Origin: JANRKF01 sp033763575
GTDB lineage: Bacteria > Pseudomonadota > Alphaproteobacteria > Rickettsiales > SXRF01
Length of the DNA stretch: 64,000 nucleotides
Assembly (NCBI GenBank): GCA_033763575.1
Contig: JANRKF010000035.1
Coordinates: 62,001 to 126,000, forward strand
Reading direction: 5' to 3'
Under the pieces are notes generated by a model. The model made no database searches, was not told the DNA's origin, and saw only the letters and a program-made list of their open reading frames with translations. The position numbers were made by a program, and so were the translations under genes. Below are positions 7,326-16,600 of this stretch, one piece after another. The stretch's first letter is position 1, and every line of letters begins with the position of its first letter.

Positions 7326-9548
7326 TTACGCGAGCGTAAAAAACACTTCCACCCGCTTTGTTTCAGCTTTGATAGCGGCGAGCATTTCGAGTTTTTGAGA
7401 TTCGCTGTCCTCGAAATGGGTTTCGGCGCGTTTGCACAGATGGTGCAGTTTGATCGCACCTAGATTGCCCGATGAGCCTTTGAAGCGGTGTGTGGCGGAT
7501 TTCCACACATCATTCTTATCTGCGCCCATGCTTTGTCCCAGAATAACAATCATCTCCTGCGCTTGTTCTAAGAATAAGTCAGCAAGGGCTTTTTCTTCTG
7601 CAGGGTCACCATCGGTGAACAGGCGAAGTTGTTCCATATCAACCGGCGCTTCTTCGGCTTCCTGCGGCTGAGCGATCTCTGGTTTTTTAGCGGCGATGGT
7701 GGATTTGTTGTCATCCAACACAAACCATGTCTCCAGCACTTTTTTCAAGTGTTCAGCGCGCAGTGGTTTACTCAAATAATCGTCCATCCCTGCTTTCAAG
7801 CATTTCTCGCGGTCACCCATCATGGCATTGGCGGTCATCGCAACAATCGGTGTGTGGAGTGGCGTGCCGTCTTCAAGCAGGCGTAATTTCTGTGTTGCCT
7901 GATAACCGTCGAGCTCCGGCATCTGGCAATCCATGAAAATCATGTCGTAGGGGCTGGTGCGGTATTTTTCGATTGCCTGCACACCGTCTTCGGCCACGTC
8001 GATGTGACTGAAACCGAACTTACGCAGTAGCTTTTCGGCGAATACACGGTTGACATGGTAATCATCCACCAGCAACACTTTGGCCTCGCCGATGGGCTTG
8101 AGATTTTCCATTGCCTGGCATTTGATGGCGTGTTCTTCGGCATGGATGCTAAGGTCTGTGGCGTTCGCCGGTTTACAAGGAATAGCGAACCAGAAGGTTG
8201 AACCTTTGCCTTCGGCGCTTTCCACACCGATTTCACCGCCCATGAGTTGCACCAACTGCTTGGTGATGGCAAGCCCCAAGCCCGTACCGCCATATTTGCG
8301 CGTTACCGACGCATCGGCTTGTGTGAATTTCTCGAAGATTTCACCAAGTTTGTGGGCTGGGATGCCCATACCGGTATCTTCCACAGCCACATACAGCCTA
8401 TTACCATTTTCATGTTCCTGCACGTTTGCTCTGATGCGTACATGACCATGATCCGTGAACTTAATTGCATTGCCGACAAGGTTGGTAATAATCTGGCGCA
8501 TGCGCCCTGGATCACCCCAGAGATATTGAGGCACGTCCGATTCTACGCTCACCAGCAATTCAATATTTTTCTTTTCTGCTTGTGGGCGCAGCAAATTACC
8601 AGTTTTATTCAGCGCATCGGTAAATCCAAACGCGATATATTCAAGCATCAGCGCACCTGCTTCAATTTTTGAGAAATCAAGAATGTCGTTGAGCAGCATC
8701 AGCAGGTTTTCGCCCGAATTATTGATGGTGGAAACGAATTCTTTTTGTTCCGTGTCAAGCGAGCTATCTGCAAGGAGTTGCGCCATACCGAGCACGCCAT
8801 TCATCGGAGTGCGGAGTTCATGCGACATATTGGCAAGGAAGTCGCTTTTTGCTTTATTAGCGGCTTCTGCCTTTTCTAAACTTTCCTGCAAATCTTTAGC
8901 TGCGGCTTCTGCCTTCATATTGGCGCGTTTGAGTTGCAGCCACATGTTCTTTTCTTTGAGTTCTTCTTCTTTTTTGGCCGTGATGTCGCGCTCAATAGCG
9001 GCGAAGTGCGTTATTACACCCGCTGCATTTCTGACGGGCACGATACTAATATCGAGCCAATAGTTTTTCCCGTCTTTGCTGACGTTCAGCAACTCGTCCT
9101 TGAACGGTTCACCTGCAAGCAACGATTTCTTCATGGCATCAAGTGTCTCACGCTTGGTAAATTCGCCCTGCAAAAATCGGGGTGATTGGCCTATGGCTTC
9201 TTCTGCCGTGTACCCAGAAACTTTCGTGAAAGCTTCGTTGACGTAAATGATTTCTGGCCCAGGATTGTCTAGGTCAGCTTTGGTGATGATAATGCTGTCA
9301 TTGGCGCTTTTGAGAACGGTTTCAAGCAACAATGCTCGTTCCTGAAACTTTGAGATCAGGCGTATTTGCGGCCGGAAAACAAATAATGTCATGACGAGTA
9401 AAAACCCAACTGCGCCTGCAAGCGCCAGATTGGTGATAATATCTGCCAGCGTATCCGGAGGATCAATAAAAACGTGGATAGATGCGGTGATTGCCAGCAA
9501 GCCAACCGATACATAAAACCATAAGACGTTGCGTTTTTCTTTGGTCAT
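7326..9548 (-). CDS. Hybrid sensor histidine kinase, PAS-HisKA-HATPase-REC-Hpt
   Basis: The 740-residue membrane kinase has two TM helices near residues 10-28 and 38-58, PAS near 72-190 (YVNEAFTKVSGYTAEE), HisKA with H243 in MSHELRTPMNG, HATPase N-box at N360 and G boxes to 425, REC with phospho-acceptor D540 in FMDCQMPELDG, and Hpt with H687 in THRFKGSSGNLG. All four phosphotransfer residues are present, so a full His-Asp-His relay is possible. The start is set at the ATG with GGGGA just upstream; a start 14 codons earlier would overlap the preceding REC gene. It ends a three-gene operon with two REC proteins that could accept phosphate from its Hpt. The signal is unknown. Confidence 0.9.
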   Translation of the reverse strand: MTKEKRNVLWFYVSVGLLAITASIHVFIDPPDTLADIITNLALAGAVGFLLVMTLFVFRPQIRLISKFQERALLLETVLKSANDSIIITKADLDNPGPEIIYVNEAFTKVSGYTAEEAIGQSPRFLQGEFTKRETLDAMKKSLLAGEPFKDELLNVSKDGKNYWLDISIVPVRNAAGVITHFAAIERDITAKKEEELKEKNMWLQLKRANMKAEAAAKDLQESLEKAEAANKAKSDFLANMSHELRTPMNGVLGMAQLLADSSLDTEQKEFVSTINNSGENLLMLLNDILDFSKIEAGALMLEYIAFGFTDALNKTGNLLRPQAEKKNIELLVSVESDVPQYLWGDPGRMRQIITNLVGNAIKFTDHGHVRIRANVQEHENGNRLYVAVEDTGMGIPAHKLGEIFEKFTQADASVTRKYGGTGLGLAITKQLVQLMGGEIGVESAEGKGSTFWFAIPCKPANATDLSIHAEEHAIKCQAMENLKPIGEAKVLLVDDYHVNRVFAEKLLRKFGFSHIDVAEDGVQAIEKYRTSPYDMIFMDCQMPELDGYQATQKLRLLEDGTPLHTPIVAMTANAMMGDREKCLKAGMDDYLSKPLRAEHLKKVLETWFVLDDNKSTIAAKKPEIAQPQEAEEAPVDMEQLRLFTDGDPAEEKALADLFLEQAQEMIVILGQSMGADKNDVWKSATHRFKGSSGNLGAIKLHHLCKRAETHFEDSESQKLEMLAAIKAETKRVEVFFTLA

Positions 9549-9558
9549 AAATCCCCGT

Positions 9559-10032
9559 TTACGCGCAACTCTTTTGGTGGTGTAGCGCACTGCCTTGAAT
9601 ATAACGCTGCATAGTCTCTTTCTTGAAGGGTTTTTTTACAAAACCTTTTGCACCCATCTTGAGTGCTTTTTCAACATTTTCAGGATACCCATTGCTGCTG
9701 AACATGACAACGAAAGCATCCGGATCAATGCCCATGATTAAATCAAGCGCAACAAATCCATCCACATCGGGCAGTCCAATATCAAGAAATACGATGTCGG
9801 GCGCATACATCAAATAATCTTCCACAGCTTCTTGCGCCGTACTGGAAGAAACCATAGCATAATGTTCTTTGAAACTACCCGTCACGATACGGCGTGTCAG
9901 CGGATCATCTTCAACCACAAGAACGCGTGCAGGTAGCCTTGCTTTGCGTAGTTTTTTTGCTTCGCTAAACAACTCATTCAGTGACGCTATCTCACCGAAT
10001 TGAGGGTTGGTATTGTTATCTTCTATAGACAT
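9559..10032 (-). CDS. Stand-alone response regulator
   Basis: The 157-residue protein carries one REC domain (about residues 35-150) with acidic pocket EDD, phospho-acceptor D84 in VFLDIGLPDVDGF and K134. No output domain follows, so it acts as a phosphate shuttle or through protein contact. A 34-residue N-terminal arm is present. It lies between another REC protein and the hybrid kinase on the same strand, 10 bases before the preferred kinase start. Confidence 0.85.
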   Translation of the reverse strand: MSIEDNNTNPQFGEIASLNELFSEAKKLRKARLPARVLVVEDDPLTRRIVTGSFKEHYAMVSSSTAQEAVEDYLMYAPDIVFLDIGLPDVDGFVALDLIMGIDPDAFVVMFSSNGYPENVEKALKMGAKGFVKKPFKKETMQRYIQGSALHHQKSCA

Positions 10033-10057
10033 ATATTCTCCTATTGTTTGTTAAATT

Positions 10058-10942
10058 TTATAATGTGCTACCGCTTCGCTGCTTCAGCGCAATGGTGGGA
10101 CAGCGGTCGATATACTGAAACAGCTTTTCCCTTGTGAATGGTTTGGCGATAAAGCCTTTTGCGCCACGACTCATGGCGTGTGTGATATTTTCTCTGTCAC
10201 AGTTGCCAGAGAGCATGATGACATGCGCATCGGGGTCAAGTTTCAGGATTTTTTCGAGCAACTCATGCCCCGTCACATCCGGTAAATTGATATCGAGAAA
10301 TAATAAATCCGGCGCGATGCGAGCGTAGGTGTCGAGTGCATGGCTAGCTTCGCCAAGACCAGTAAGTGAATATTGCTTTTGCAGCACGTTTTCTACCAAG
10401 CGGCGTGAAAACGCGTCATCCTCAATCATCATCAATTCTGGTTTTGTACGGCTGGTACGACGATTTTTAATATCTTCTGATTTACCATTTGTGCCGCCGT
10501 TTAGTATCGCCTGACGCTTGCGTTCCTGCTGTTGCTGCTCAAGCAGTTTGCGTTTTGCTTCTTCGATTTTGCGGATACGCTCAAGCTTTTGTTCTACGAT
10601 TGCGAGTAGCTTGTTGATGTGGATGGACACTTCATAAAAGCCCACCCAATCATCTGTCGCTGGTCTCTTTACATAATCCACCACGCTCAGGATAAATTCT
10701 TTGCCATCTTTAGATGGGATAGTTGGTGCGAGGATGAAGATGTCTCCATCCCCGCATAAGTAAATATGTGCATCAATGGCGGTAAAGTGACGTTGCGCCA
10801 GCTCGAATAATTTTTCTTTCACGTCATTACTTGCAGGGCTACCTAGGCTCAAATAAATACAGCGCGATATCTGGGGATCGGCTTTCAGCGCTTCCAGCGC
10901 TTCTGTTAATTGTGGTTCCACATGTTCGTCGATGAGTATCAT
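10058..10942 (-). CDS. Response regulator with unknown N-terminal domain
   Basis: The 294-residue protein has a globular N-terminal part of about 110 residues, a charged coiled coil near 115-145 (LERIRKIEEAKRKLLEQQQQ) and a C-terminal REC with D217 (LLFLDINLPDVTG) and K267. In the N-terminal part, CGDGDIFILAP loosely recalls the GGDEF strand-loop, so a degenerate cyclase-like domain is possible, but I am not confident. It is first in the operon that ends with the hybrid kinase. Its REC resembles that of the next gene (both read GAKGF then KPF), pointing to duplication. Confidence 0.75.
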   Translation of the reverse strand: MILIDEHVEPQLTEALEALKADPQISRCIYLSLGSPASNDVKEKLFELAQRHFTAIDAHIYLCGDGDIFILAPTIPSKDGKEFILSVVDYVKRPATDDWVGFYEVSIHINKLLAIVEQKLERIRKIEEAKRKLLEQQQQERKRQAILNGGTNGKSEDIKNRRTSRTKPELMMIEDDAFSRRLVENVLQKQYSLTGLGEASHALDTYARIAPDLLFLDINLPDVTGHELLEKILKLDPDAHVIMLSGNCDRENITHAMSRGAKGFIAKPFTREKLFQYIDRCPTIALKQRSGSTL

Positions 10943-11108
10943 AACTATTTCTCCTTATGATTCCATTATCTCAAATTTTTGGCGGGAATCATAATTGAGT
11001 AAAAACAACAATTTAATCTTTTCGCATCGCGCAATATTATCAAAATAACGTTCGATATTGAGAAATAAATATGGTATATTCTCATAATAATCCGATTTTG
11101 AGAGCTCC

Positions 11109-12482
11109 ATGACTAACACCATCCTGATTGCCGAAGACGACCCCGTGCAGCAGAAAATGCTCACGATGTTGCTTACCAAAAAGCTGGGGTACAAGGTGAT
11201 TTCAGTATCCAACGGCGAGGAGGCGGTGGCACGCGTGCAATCGAGCAATATAGGTGAGATCAACGCAGTGCTGCTCGACATCAACATGCCCGTCATGGAT
11301 GGTTTTGCGGCGCTCAAAACTATCCGCAAATATCGCCCTGATCTTCCCGTGCTGATGCTCACCGGCAGCGACGACACGAACATTGCGGTGAAAGCGATTA
11401 AAGAAGGGGCGAGTGACTTTATCGTCAAACCGCCGGAGGCAACTCACCTGGATATTGCAATCAAAAATGCCATTCGGCTTTCAGCGCTTTCGCAAGAACT
11501 TGCTAAACTTAAACGCGATAAAGAGGGCGCGGTCGCATTCACCGATTTGATCGGGCACAATGCAGGGCTTGCGCAAACGGTTGCTTACGGACGAAAAGCG
11601 GCGGCAAGCGATGTCCCCGTGCTGCTCATGGGTGAAACGGGTGTGGGTAAAGAGCTTTTTGCCCGCACCATTCACGGCGAAAGCAAGCGCGTGACTGCGC
11701 CGTTTGTGGCGCTGAATTGCAGCACCATGGCACATAATATCGAACAGGCATTATTTGGTACGGGAGCGCCCGGACAGGCAGGAAAAATCCGTGCCGCCGA
11801 AGGTGGCACGCTATTCCTCGATGACATCACCGAGCTCTCACCCGATGCACAGGTGCGGCTGCTGCGCGTATTACAGCAAAAAGAAATTGAGCCATCTGAC
11901 GGCGGCAAACCCATCAAAGTCAATGTGCGGGTCATCTCAGCCACTGATCGTGACATTAAGCGTGATGTACAAACAGGCCGCTTCCGTGAAGATTTATATT
12001 TCCGCCTCAACGTGCTTCCCATCACTATTCCTGCGCTTCGTGAGCACCGCGAGGATATTGTGCCGCTTGCTGAATACTTTATTCAGCGCATTGCGGTATC
12101 TGACCGCTTAACTCCCAAATCACTGGAGCCGGATGCTATCGATTACCTCCTCCATCATGCATGGCCGGGCAATGTGCGCGAGCTGGAAGGACTCATCCAC
12201 CGCGCACTGGTGCTTGCAGATAGCGACGCTATCGACCATGCGATACTAGAGCAGATTCACGAATCAAATGCACAGGCTACTACACCCACCGAGCGACGTA
12301 CGCCGCAAGCGCTTCACATCAACATGCGCCACGCCGACGGCAGCTTCAAAACCATGTCCGAAATTGAGACAGAAACGCTACGCACCATGCTTGCACATTT
12401 TGAAAATAACATCACACGAGCCTCAGATATCCTCGGTATCGCCAAGTCCACCTTTTACCGAAAAATAAAAGATGCACGATAA
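11109..12482 (+). CDS. NtrC-type response regulator lacking a normal GAFTGA loop
   Basis: The 457-residue protein has REC (D57 in LLDINMPVMDG), AAA+ core and Fis-type HTH (about 425-455, NITRASDILGIAKSTFYRKI). Walker A is GETGVGKE at 175-182. Two core motifs are off consensus. The sigma-54 contact loop GAFTGA is replaced by a shorter GTGAPGQAG near 217-225, and Walker B reads FLDD instead of FLDE. Sensor I (SATDRD), the arginine region (GRFREDLYFRLNVLP) and sensor II (LREHREDI) are kept. It is divergent from the kinase operon and probably its output regulator. With that loop it may act through sigma-70 or only bind DNA, as some NtrC paralogues do. Confidence 0.85.
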   Translation: MTNTILIAEDDPVQQKMLTMLLTKKLGYKVISVSNGEEAVARVQSSNIGEINAVLLDINMPVMDGFAALKTIRKYRPDLPVLMLTGSDDTNIAVKAIKEGASDFIVKPPEATHLDIAIKNAIRLSALSQELAKLKRDKEGAVAFTDLIGHNAGLAQTVAYGRKAAASDVPVLLMGETGVGKELFARTIHGESKRVTAPFVALNCSTMAHNIEQALFGTGAPGQAGKIRAAEGGTLFLDDITELSPDAQVRLLRVLQQKEIEPSDGGKPIKVNVRVISATDRDIKRDVQTGRFREDLYFRLNVLPITIPALREHREDIVPLAEYFIQRIAVSDRLTPKSLEPDAIDYLLHHAWPGNVRELEGLIHRALVLADSDAIDHAILEQIHESNAQATTPTERRTPQALHINMRHADGSFKTMSEIETETLRTMLAHFENNITRASDILGIAKSTFYRKIKDAR

Positions 12483-12520
12483 ATGACGCCGTCTATAGTG
12501 CTCAAAAAGGAGCAAGTATT

Positions 12521-12889
12521 ATGAGCAAAAGCCTGTTTGACCGTATCGGTGGCGAAGCTGCGGTTAGAGCCACCGTCATCAAGATGTATGACAAGATTTT
12601 GGATGATGAAGAGCTTGCACCTTTCTTCGATAATATCGACGTGGATAAATTGCGCCTCAGCCAATCCGCTTTCGTCACCTATGCCTTCGGTGGTCCGAAT
12701 CATTACTCTGGAAAATCACTCCGCAATGCCCACGCTGGCGCAGTTTCACACGGGTTAAATGACCGCCATTTTGACCTCGTCGCCACCCACCTGAAATCCG
12801 CCATGCAGGAGTTAAACGTTCCTACCGATTTCATCGACGAAGCCCTCGCCATCGTCGGCAGCACCCGCAAGGATGTGCTGGGGCAGTAG
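12521..12889 (+). CDS. Group I truncated haemoglobin
   Basis: The 122-residue 2-on-2 globin of the trHbN type binds O2 and NO and usually detoxifies NO. Visible features are the FDRIGGEAAV start, B10 tyrosine Y23 in KMYDKIL, FFDNID, GGPNHYSGK with the GG hinge, and proximal H71 in RNAHAG. It follows the NtrC-like regulator by 38 bases behind AAGGAG, so it may be a target or share a transcript. Length and residues are normal for the group. Confidence 0.88.
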   Translation: MSKSLFDRIGGEAAVRATVIKMYDKILDDEELAPFFDNIDVDKLRLSQSAFVTYAFGGPNHYSGKSLRNAHAGAVSHGLNDRHFDLVATHLKSAMQELNVPTDFIDEALAIVGSTRKDVLGQ

Positions 12890-13203
12890 TACAACTCCAA
12901 AATCCCGAAACCTTTGATCTCGTCCACATAAATCACAGCGTGCGTGATAATGCCTTTGGCGGAGCAGCATCGCCATTTTCTAGTTATGCGCTGAATGCAC
13001 AAGATTTTTGGGTTCAATTTTAGAGGCTGTCCTATTTAACTAGTTTAGAAATTTCTTAAAAATTGTTTTGTTTTTTTTCAATTATGCTTGTGGCGAGATG
13101 TTTTTTAATGCTGGTTTATGAAAAAAATGGCGCTGCAGGCAATTCAAACCAGTGCACAGGGCCAGAAAGCGTTGCGAGCGACTTGATAAAAAATTCCTGT
13201 AAG
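12890..13203. other. Gene-free gap holding a C-terminal coding remnant
   Basis: From about 12889 to 13023 one plus frame reads without stop and ends DFWVQF-stop, with HINHSVRDNAFGG and SSYALNAQ before it. The reading looks like the tail of a beta-barrel outer-membrane protein (terminal F, alternating pattern), with no start or upstream portion, so it may be a decayed fragment. The remaining 180 bases up to the tRNA are AT-rich and I see nothing in them. Confidence 0.3.
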
Positions 13204-13279
13204 TGGTGCCCAGAGCCGGAATCGAACCAGCGACACAGGGATTTTCAGTCCCTTGCTCTACCAACTGAGCTATCTGGGC
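13204..13279 (-). tRNA. tRNA-Phe (GAA)
   Basis: The minus strand gives a full cloverleaf: acceptor GCCCAGA paired with TCTGGGC, discriminator A and encoded CCA; D-arm GCTCAGTTGGTAGAGC; anticodon loop CTGAAAA (GAA) on stem AGGGA/TCCCT; T-loop GGTTCGATTCC. Confidence 0.97.
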
Positions 13280-13367
13280 ATATGAGGCGAGGCGCCAAAG
13301 AGGCTCGGTTTATAAAATATCCGCCTTTGCTTGTCCAGATGATTATCTATAGAGCGAAGGCTTGTTC

Positions 13368-13442
13368 TGGCTGGGGCGCCAGGATTCGAACCTGGGAATG
13401 CCGGTACCAAAAACCGGTGCCTTACCACTTGGCGACGCCCCA
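13368..13442 (-). tRNA. tRNA-Gln (TTG)
   Basis: The minus strand folds with acceptor TGGGGCG paired with CGCCCCA, discriminator G and encoded CCA. The anticodon loop TTTTGGT carries TTG on stem CCGGT/ACCGG, and the T-arm has GGTTCGAATCC. It lies 88 bases before tRNA-Phe on the same strand, so both may be one transcript. Confidence 0.97.
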
Positions 13443-13589
13443 ATCTACCCCAGAAAAACCAGAGGATAGCCTTGCATTGCAGCAAGGCACGGGTGGGGAT
13501 AGGAATACACAGAACGTGTTTTGTCAAGCAGCATGAGCAATAAAGCGCCTCATCAATTTTGATGTGCGCGGAAGGTGTTGCCGCGCTAA

Positions 13590-13620
13590 TAAAAAGGGTA
13601 GCCCGAAGGCTACCCTTTTA
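13590..13620. terminator. Bidirectional intrinsic terminator
   Basis: AAAAGGGTAGCC, a CGAA loop, then GGCTACCCTTTT forms a perfect 8-base G+C stem with A-tract and T-tract on either side. On the minus strand it closes the adhesin transcript 25 bases after its stop. Confidence 0.88.
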
Positions 13621-13644
13621 CTCGTTTGTCAGGCGACCAATGCG

Positions 13645-16600
13645 TTATTGTGGAATATCGCAAGGGTTGTTTTCATCGCACTGAATCAGTGCGAAGTTGT
13701 CGCCACCGGCTGATGGCTCCAGATTGCCTGGGTTTTCACCACCTGCGGCAGGCGCGAGGCCGCCGAGACCGCCACCAGTGGCACCGCCACCATTATTCAC
13801 GGCGAGGAGGGTGCTGCTTCCGGGCGTTCTGAAGTTGCCGCCGGCGAAATCACTCGTCTGCTCCGAGGTGTTGTTTACATCGAACGGCGACTGAATCGTC
13901 AGGAAGCCACGCGTGTAATCAATTACATAATTGGAGTTGGCTTCCAAGGTGCCGCGGTTGATGCCGTAGGTGCCAGGCAGTGTTTCTCTCGGCACCGTTC
14001 TCAGGCCGCCGGTGAACACTTCAAATCCATCGGAGAATTTGAAGCCGGATGCTGCGAAGGTCAGCGGCGGGATGTTGTCGCCCAGAGTGATGAACTGATC
14101 ATCACCGGTGACGAAAAGCGTTGCTGGCGTTATGCGGAGCAAGCCACCGGTGTAGCTGATGGTGTAATTGCTTCCGGCATCAAGCGCACCCTGATTGATG
14201 TTGTACGGGCCGTCTGCGACGTTCTCACCTGCGTCACGGGTCAGATCGCCACTGAATACCGAGGCATCATCACCATTCTGCAATGTGCCGAAGGTGAAGG
14301 TCAGCGTTGGGTCAACGTCACCGTATACTTTGGTCTGGTCGTCAGCGAGGACGCTCAGCGTGTAAGGCGTGATGGTGAGTACGCCACCGGTGTAGTCGAT
14401 GGTGTAGTTGCTGCCTGCATCAAGCGACCCCTGATTGATGTTGTAGGGGCCGCCGGCCACGTTTTCACCCGCATCGCGAGAGAGGCCGCCGGTAAACAGG
14501 CTGTCATCATCACCCGTTACGAAGCCGCTGAAGCCGAAAGACAGGAACGGATCAGCCGAGCCGTAGACTTTGGTTTGGTCATCCGCGTCGATGAAGAGCG
14601 TCGCCGGGGTGATGTCGGCCAGGTCGGTGGTCGTGGTGTTTTGGGTGTAGTTCGCCGCGTCGGTGCCGCTGATAGTGATGCCAGCAACCGTTACCAGCTT
14701 GTCCACGCCAACGTTTTTATCGTCAAAGTCTGCGCTTGCGTTCAACACGTCAAACACGTCGCCGCCGATGCGATCATCGGAGAAGGTCACCGTTGCGGTA
14801 GTGGTGCCGTCATAGACCTTGTCATCCGCCAGTGCCGAAACGTTCAGCGCTTTCGGTGTCACGACCAGCGCGCCATCCACGAAGGTGATGGTGTAGTTGG
14901 TGGTGCGGAACGGTCCGTTATTGGTCGGGTTCGACGCCATGATACCCCACGTGCCGGCGTTCCAGTTGCCGCTGGTGGAGTTGGTGGCATCCGTTGCAAG
15001 ATCCACCGAGCCGATGGTCTCACCGCCTACCAACCCAACAGCGGTGTAGCCGTTCGTCAGGTTATTGCCATCACCGTAAGTCTGGGTCTGGTCATTGGCG
15101 GTGATGGTCAGTGCCGCCGGGGTGATATCCGCTTTATCGGTCGCGGTGGTGTTGGTCAGGTTGTAGTTGCCTGCATCCGCGCCGCTGATGCTGATGCCGT
15201 TCACCGTCACATTTTTATTGGTTCCGACGTTTTTGGTGCCGAAGCGTGCGGTGGTGAAGCTGTTATCGACAACATCGCCCATGATGGCGTCGTTGGAGAG
15301 CGTTACGGTGGCGTTGCGGTTGCCATCGTAGATTTTATCATCCGCCACGGCCGAAACGATCAGGTCTTTCGGTGTCACGACCAGTGCGCCATCCACAAAG
15401 GTGATGGTGTAGTTGCTGGCGCTGAACGTGCCGCCGGTGGCGTTAGAGGCCATGATGCCCCATGTGCCGACGTTCCAGTTGCCGCTTGTTGAGTTGGTGG
15501 CATCCGTGGCAAGATCCACCGAACCGACGGTTTCGCCGCCTTGCAGGCCGGTGGTGCTGAAGCCGTTGACCAGATTATTGCCGTCGCCGTAGGTCTGGGT
15601 CTGGTCATTGGCGGTGATGGTGAGCGCCGCCGGGGTGATGTCGGCCTGATCAGTCGCGGTGGTGTTGGTCAGGTTGTAGTTGGCAGAATCAGTACCAGTT
15701 AAGGCCATCCCAAGCACGGTCACATCTTTATTGGTACCGACATCTTTGGTGTCGAAGAGCGCGGTGGTGAAGGTTTCATCAAATACATCGCCGCCGATGC
15801 GGTCATCGGAGAAGGTTACGGTCGCATCACGGGTGGCATCATAGACTTTATCATCCGCAACGACCGTGGCGGTCAGGTTTTTCTTCAGAACCGTGAGCGC
15901 ACCATCCACAAAGGTGATGGTGTAGTTGCTGGCGCTGAACGTGCCGCCGCTGGCGTTGGAGCCAATGATGCTCCAGCTGCCTGCGTTCCAGTTGCCGCTG
16001 CTGGAGAGTGTGGCATCGGTGGCAAGATCCACCGAGCCGACGGTCTCACCGCCCTGCAGGCCTGCGATCTGGTAGCCGTTACCCAGTACGTTGCCGTCGC
16101 CGTAAACCTGGCTTTGGTTATTCGCGGTGATGGTCAGTGCTGCCGGGGTGATGTCGGCCTGATCGGTCGCGGTGGTGTTGGTCAGGTTGTAGTTGGCAGA
16201 ATCAGCGCCGCTGATGCTGATACCGTTCACCGTCACGTTTTTATTGGTGCCGACGTTTTTGTTGCCGAAGCGGGCGGTGGTGAAGCTGTTATCGACAACA
16301 TCGCCTATGATGGCGTCGTTGGAGAGCGTTACGGTGGCGTTGCGGGTGGCATCATAGACTTTATCATCCGCCACGGCCGAAACGATCAGGTCTTTCTGAC
16401 CGATGTTGAGCGCGCCATTGGTGTAGGTGATGGTGTAGTTATTGGCATCGAACGACATACCCAGCGCGTTTGCGATGGTGATGGTCCACGCGCCGGCGTT
16501 CCAATTACCGCTTGTTGAGTTGGTGGCATCGGTAGAAAGATCGACGGTGTCGATGGTGTCGCCGCTGTAAAGGCCGGTGGTGCTGAAGCCCGCGGTGAAG

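Noticed and set aside
7145..7459. A 104-codon minus frame past the end of the hybrid kinase
   Set aside because: It overlaps the kinase 3' end in another frame. The 190 bases before it look non-coding, with only a GTTGCG...CGCAAC hairpin, and I could not link it to an integrase.
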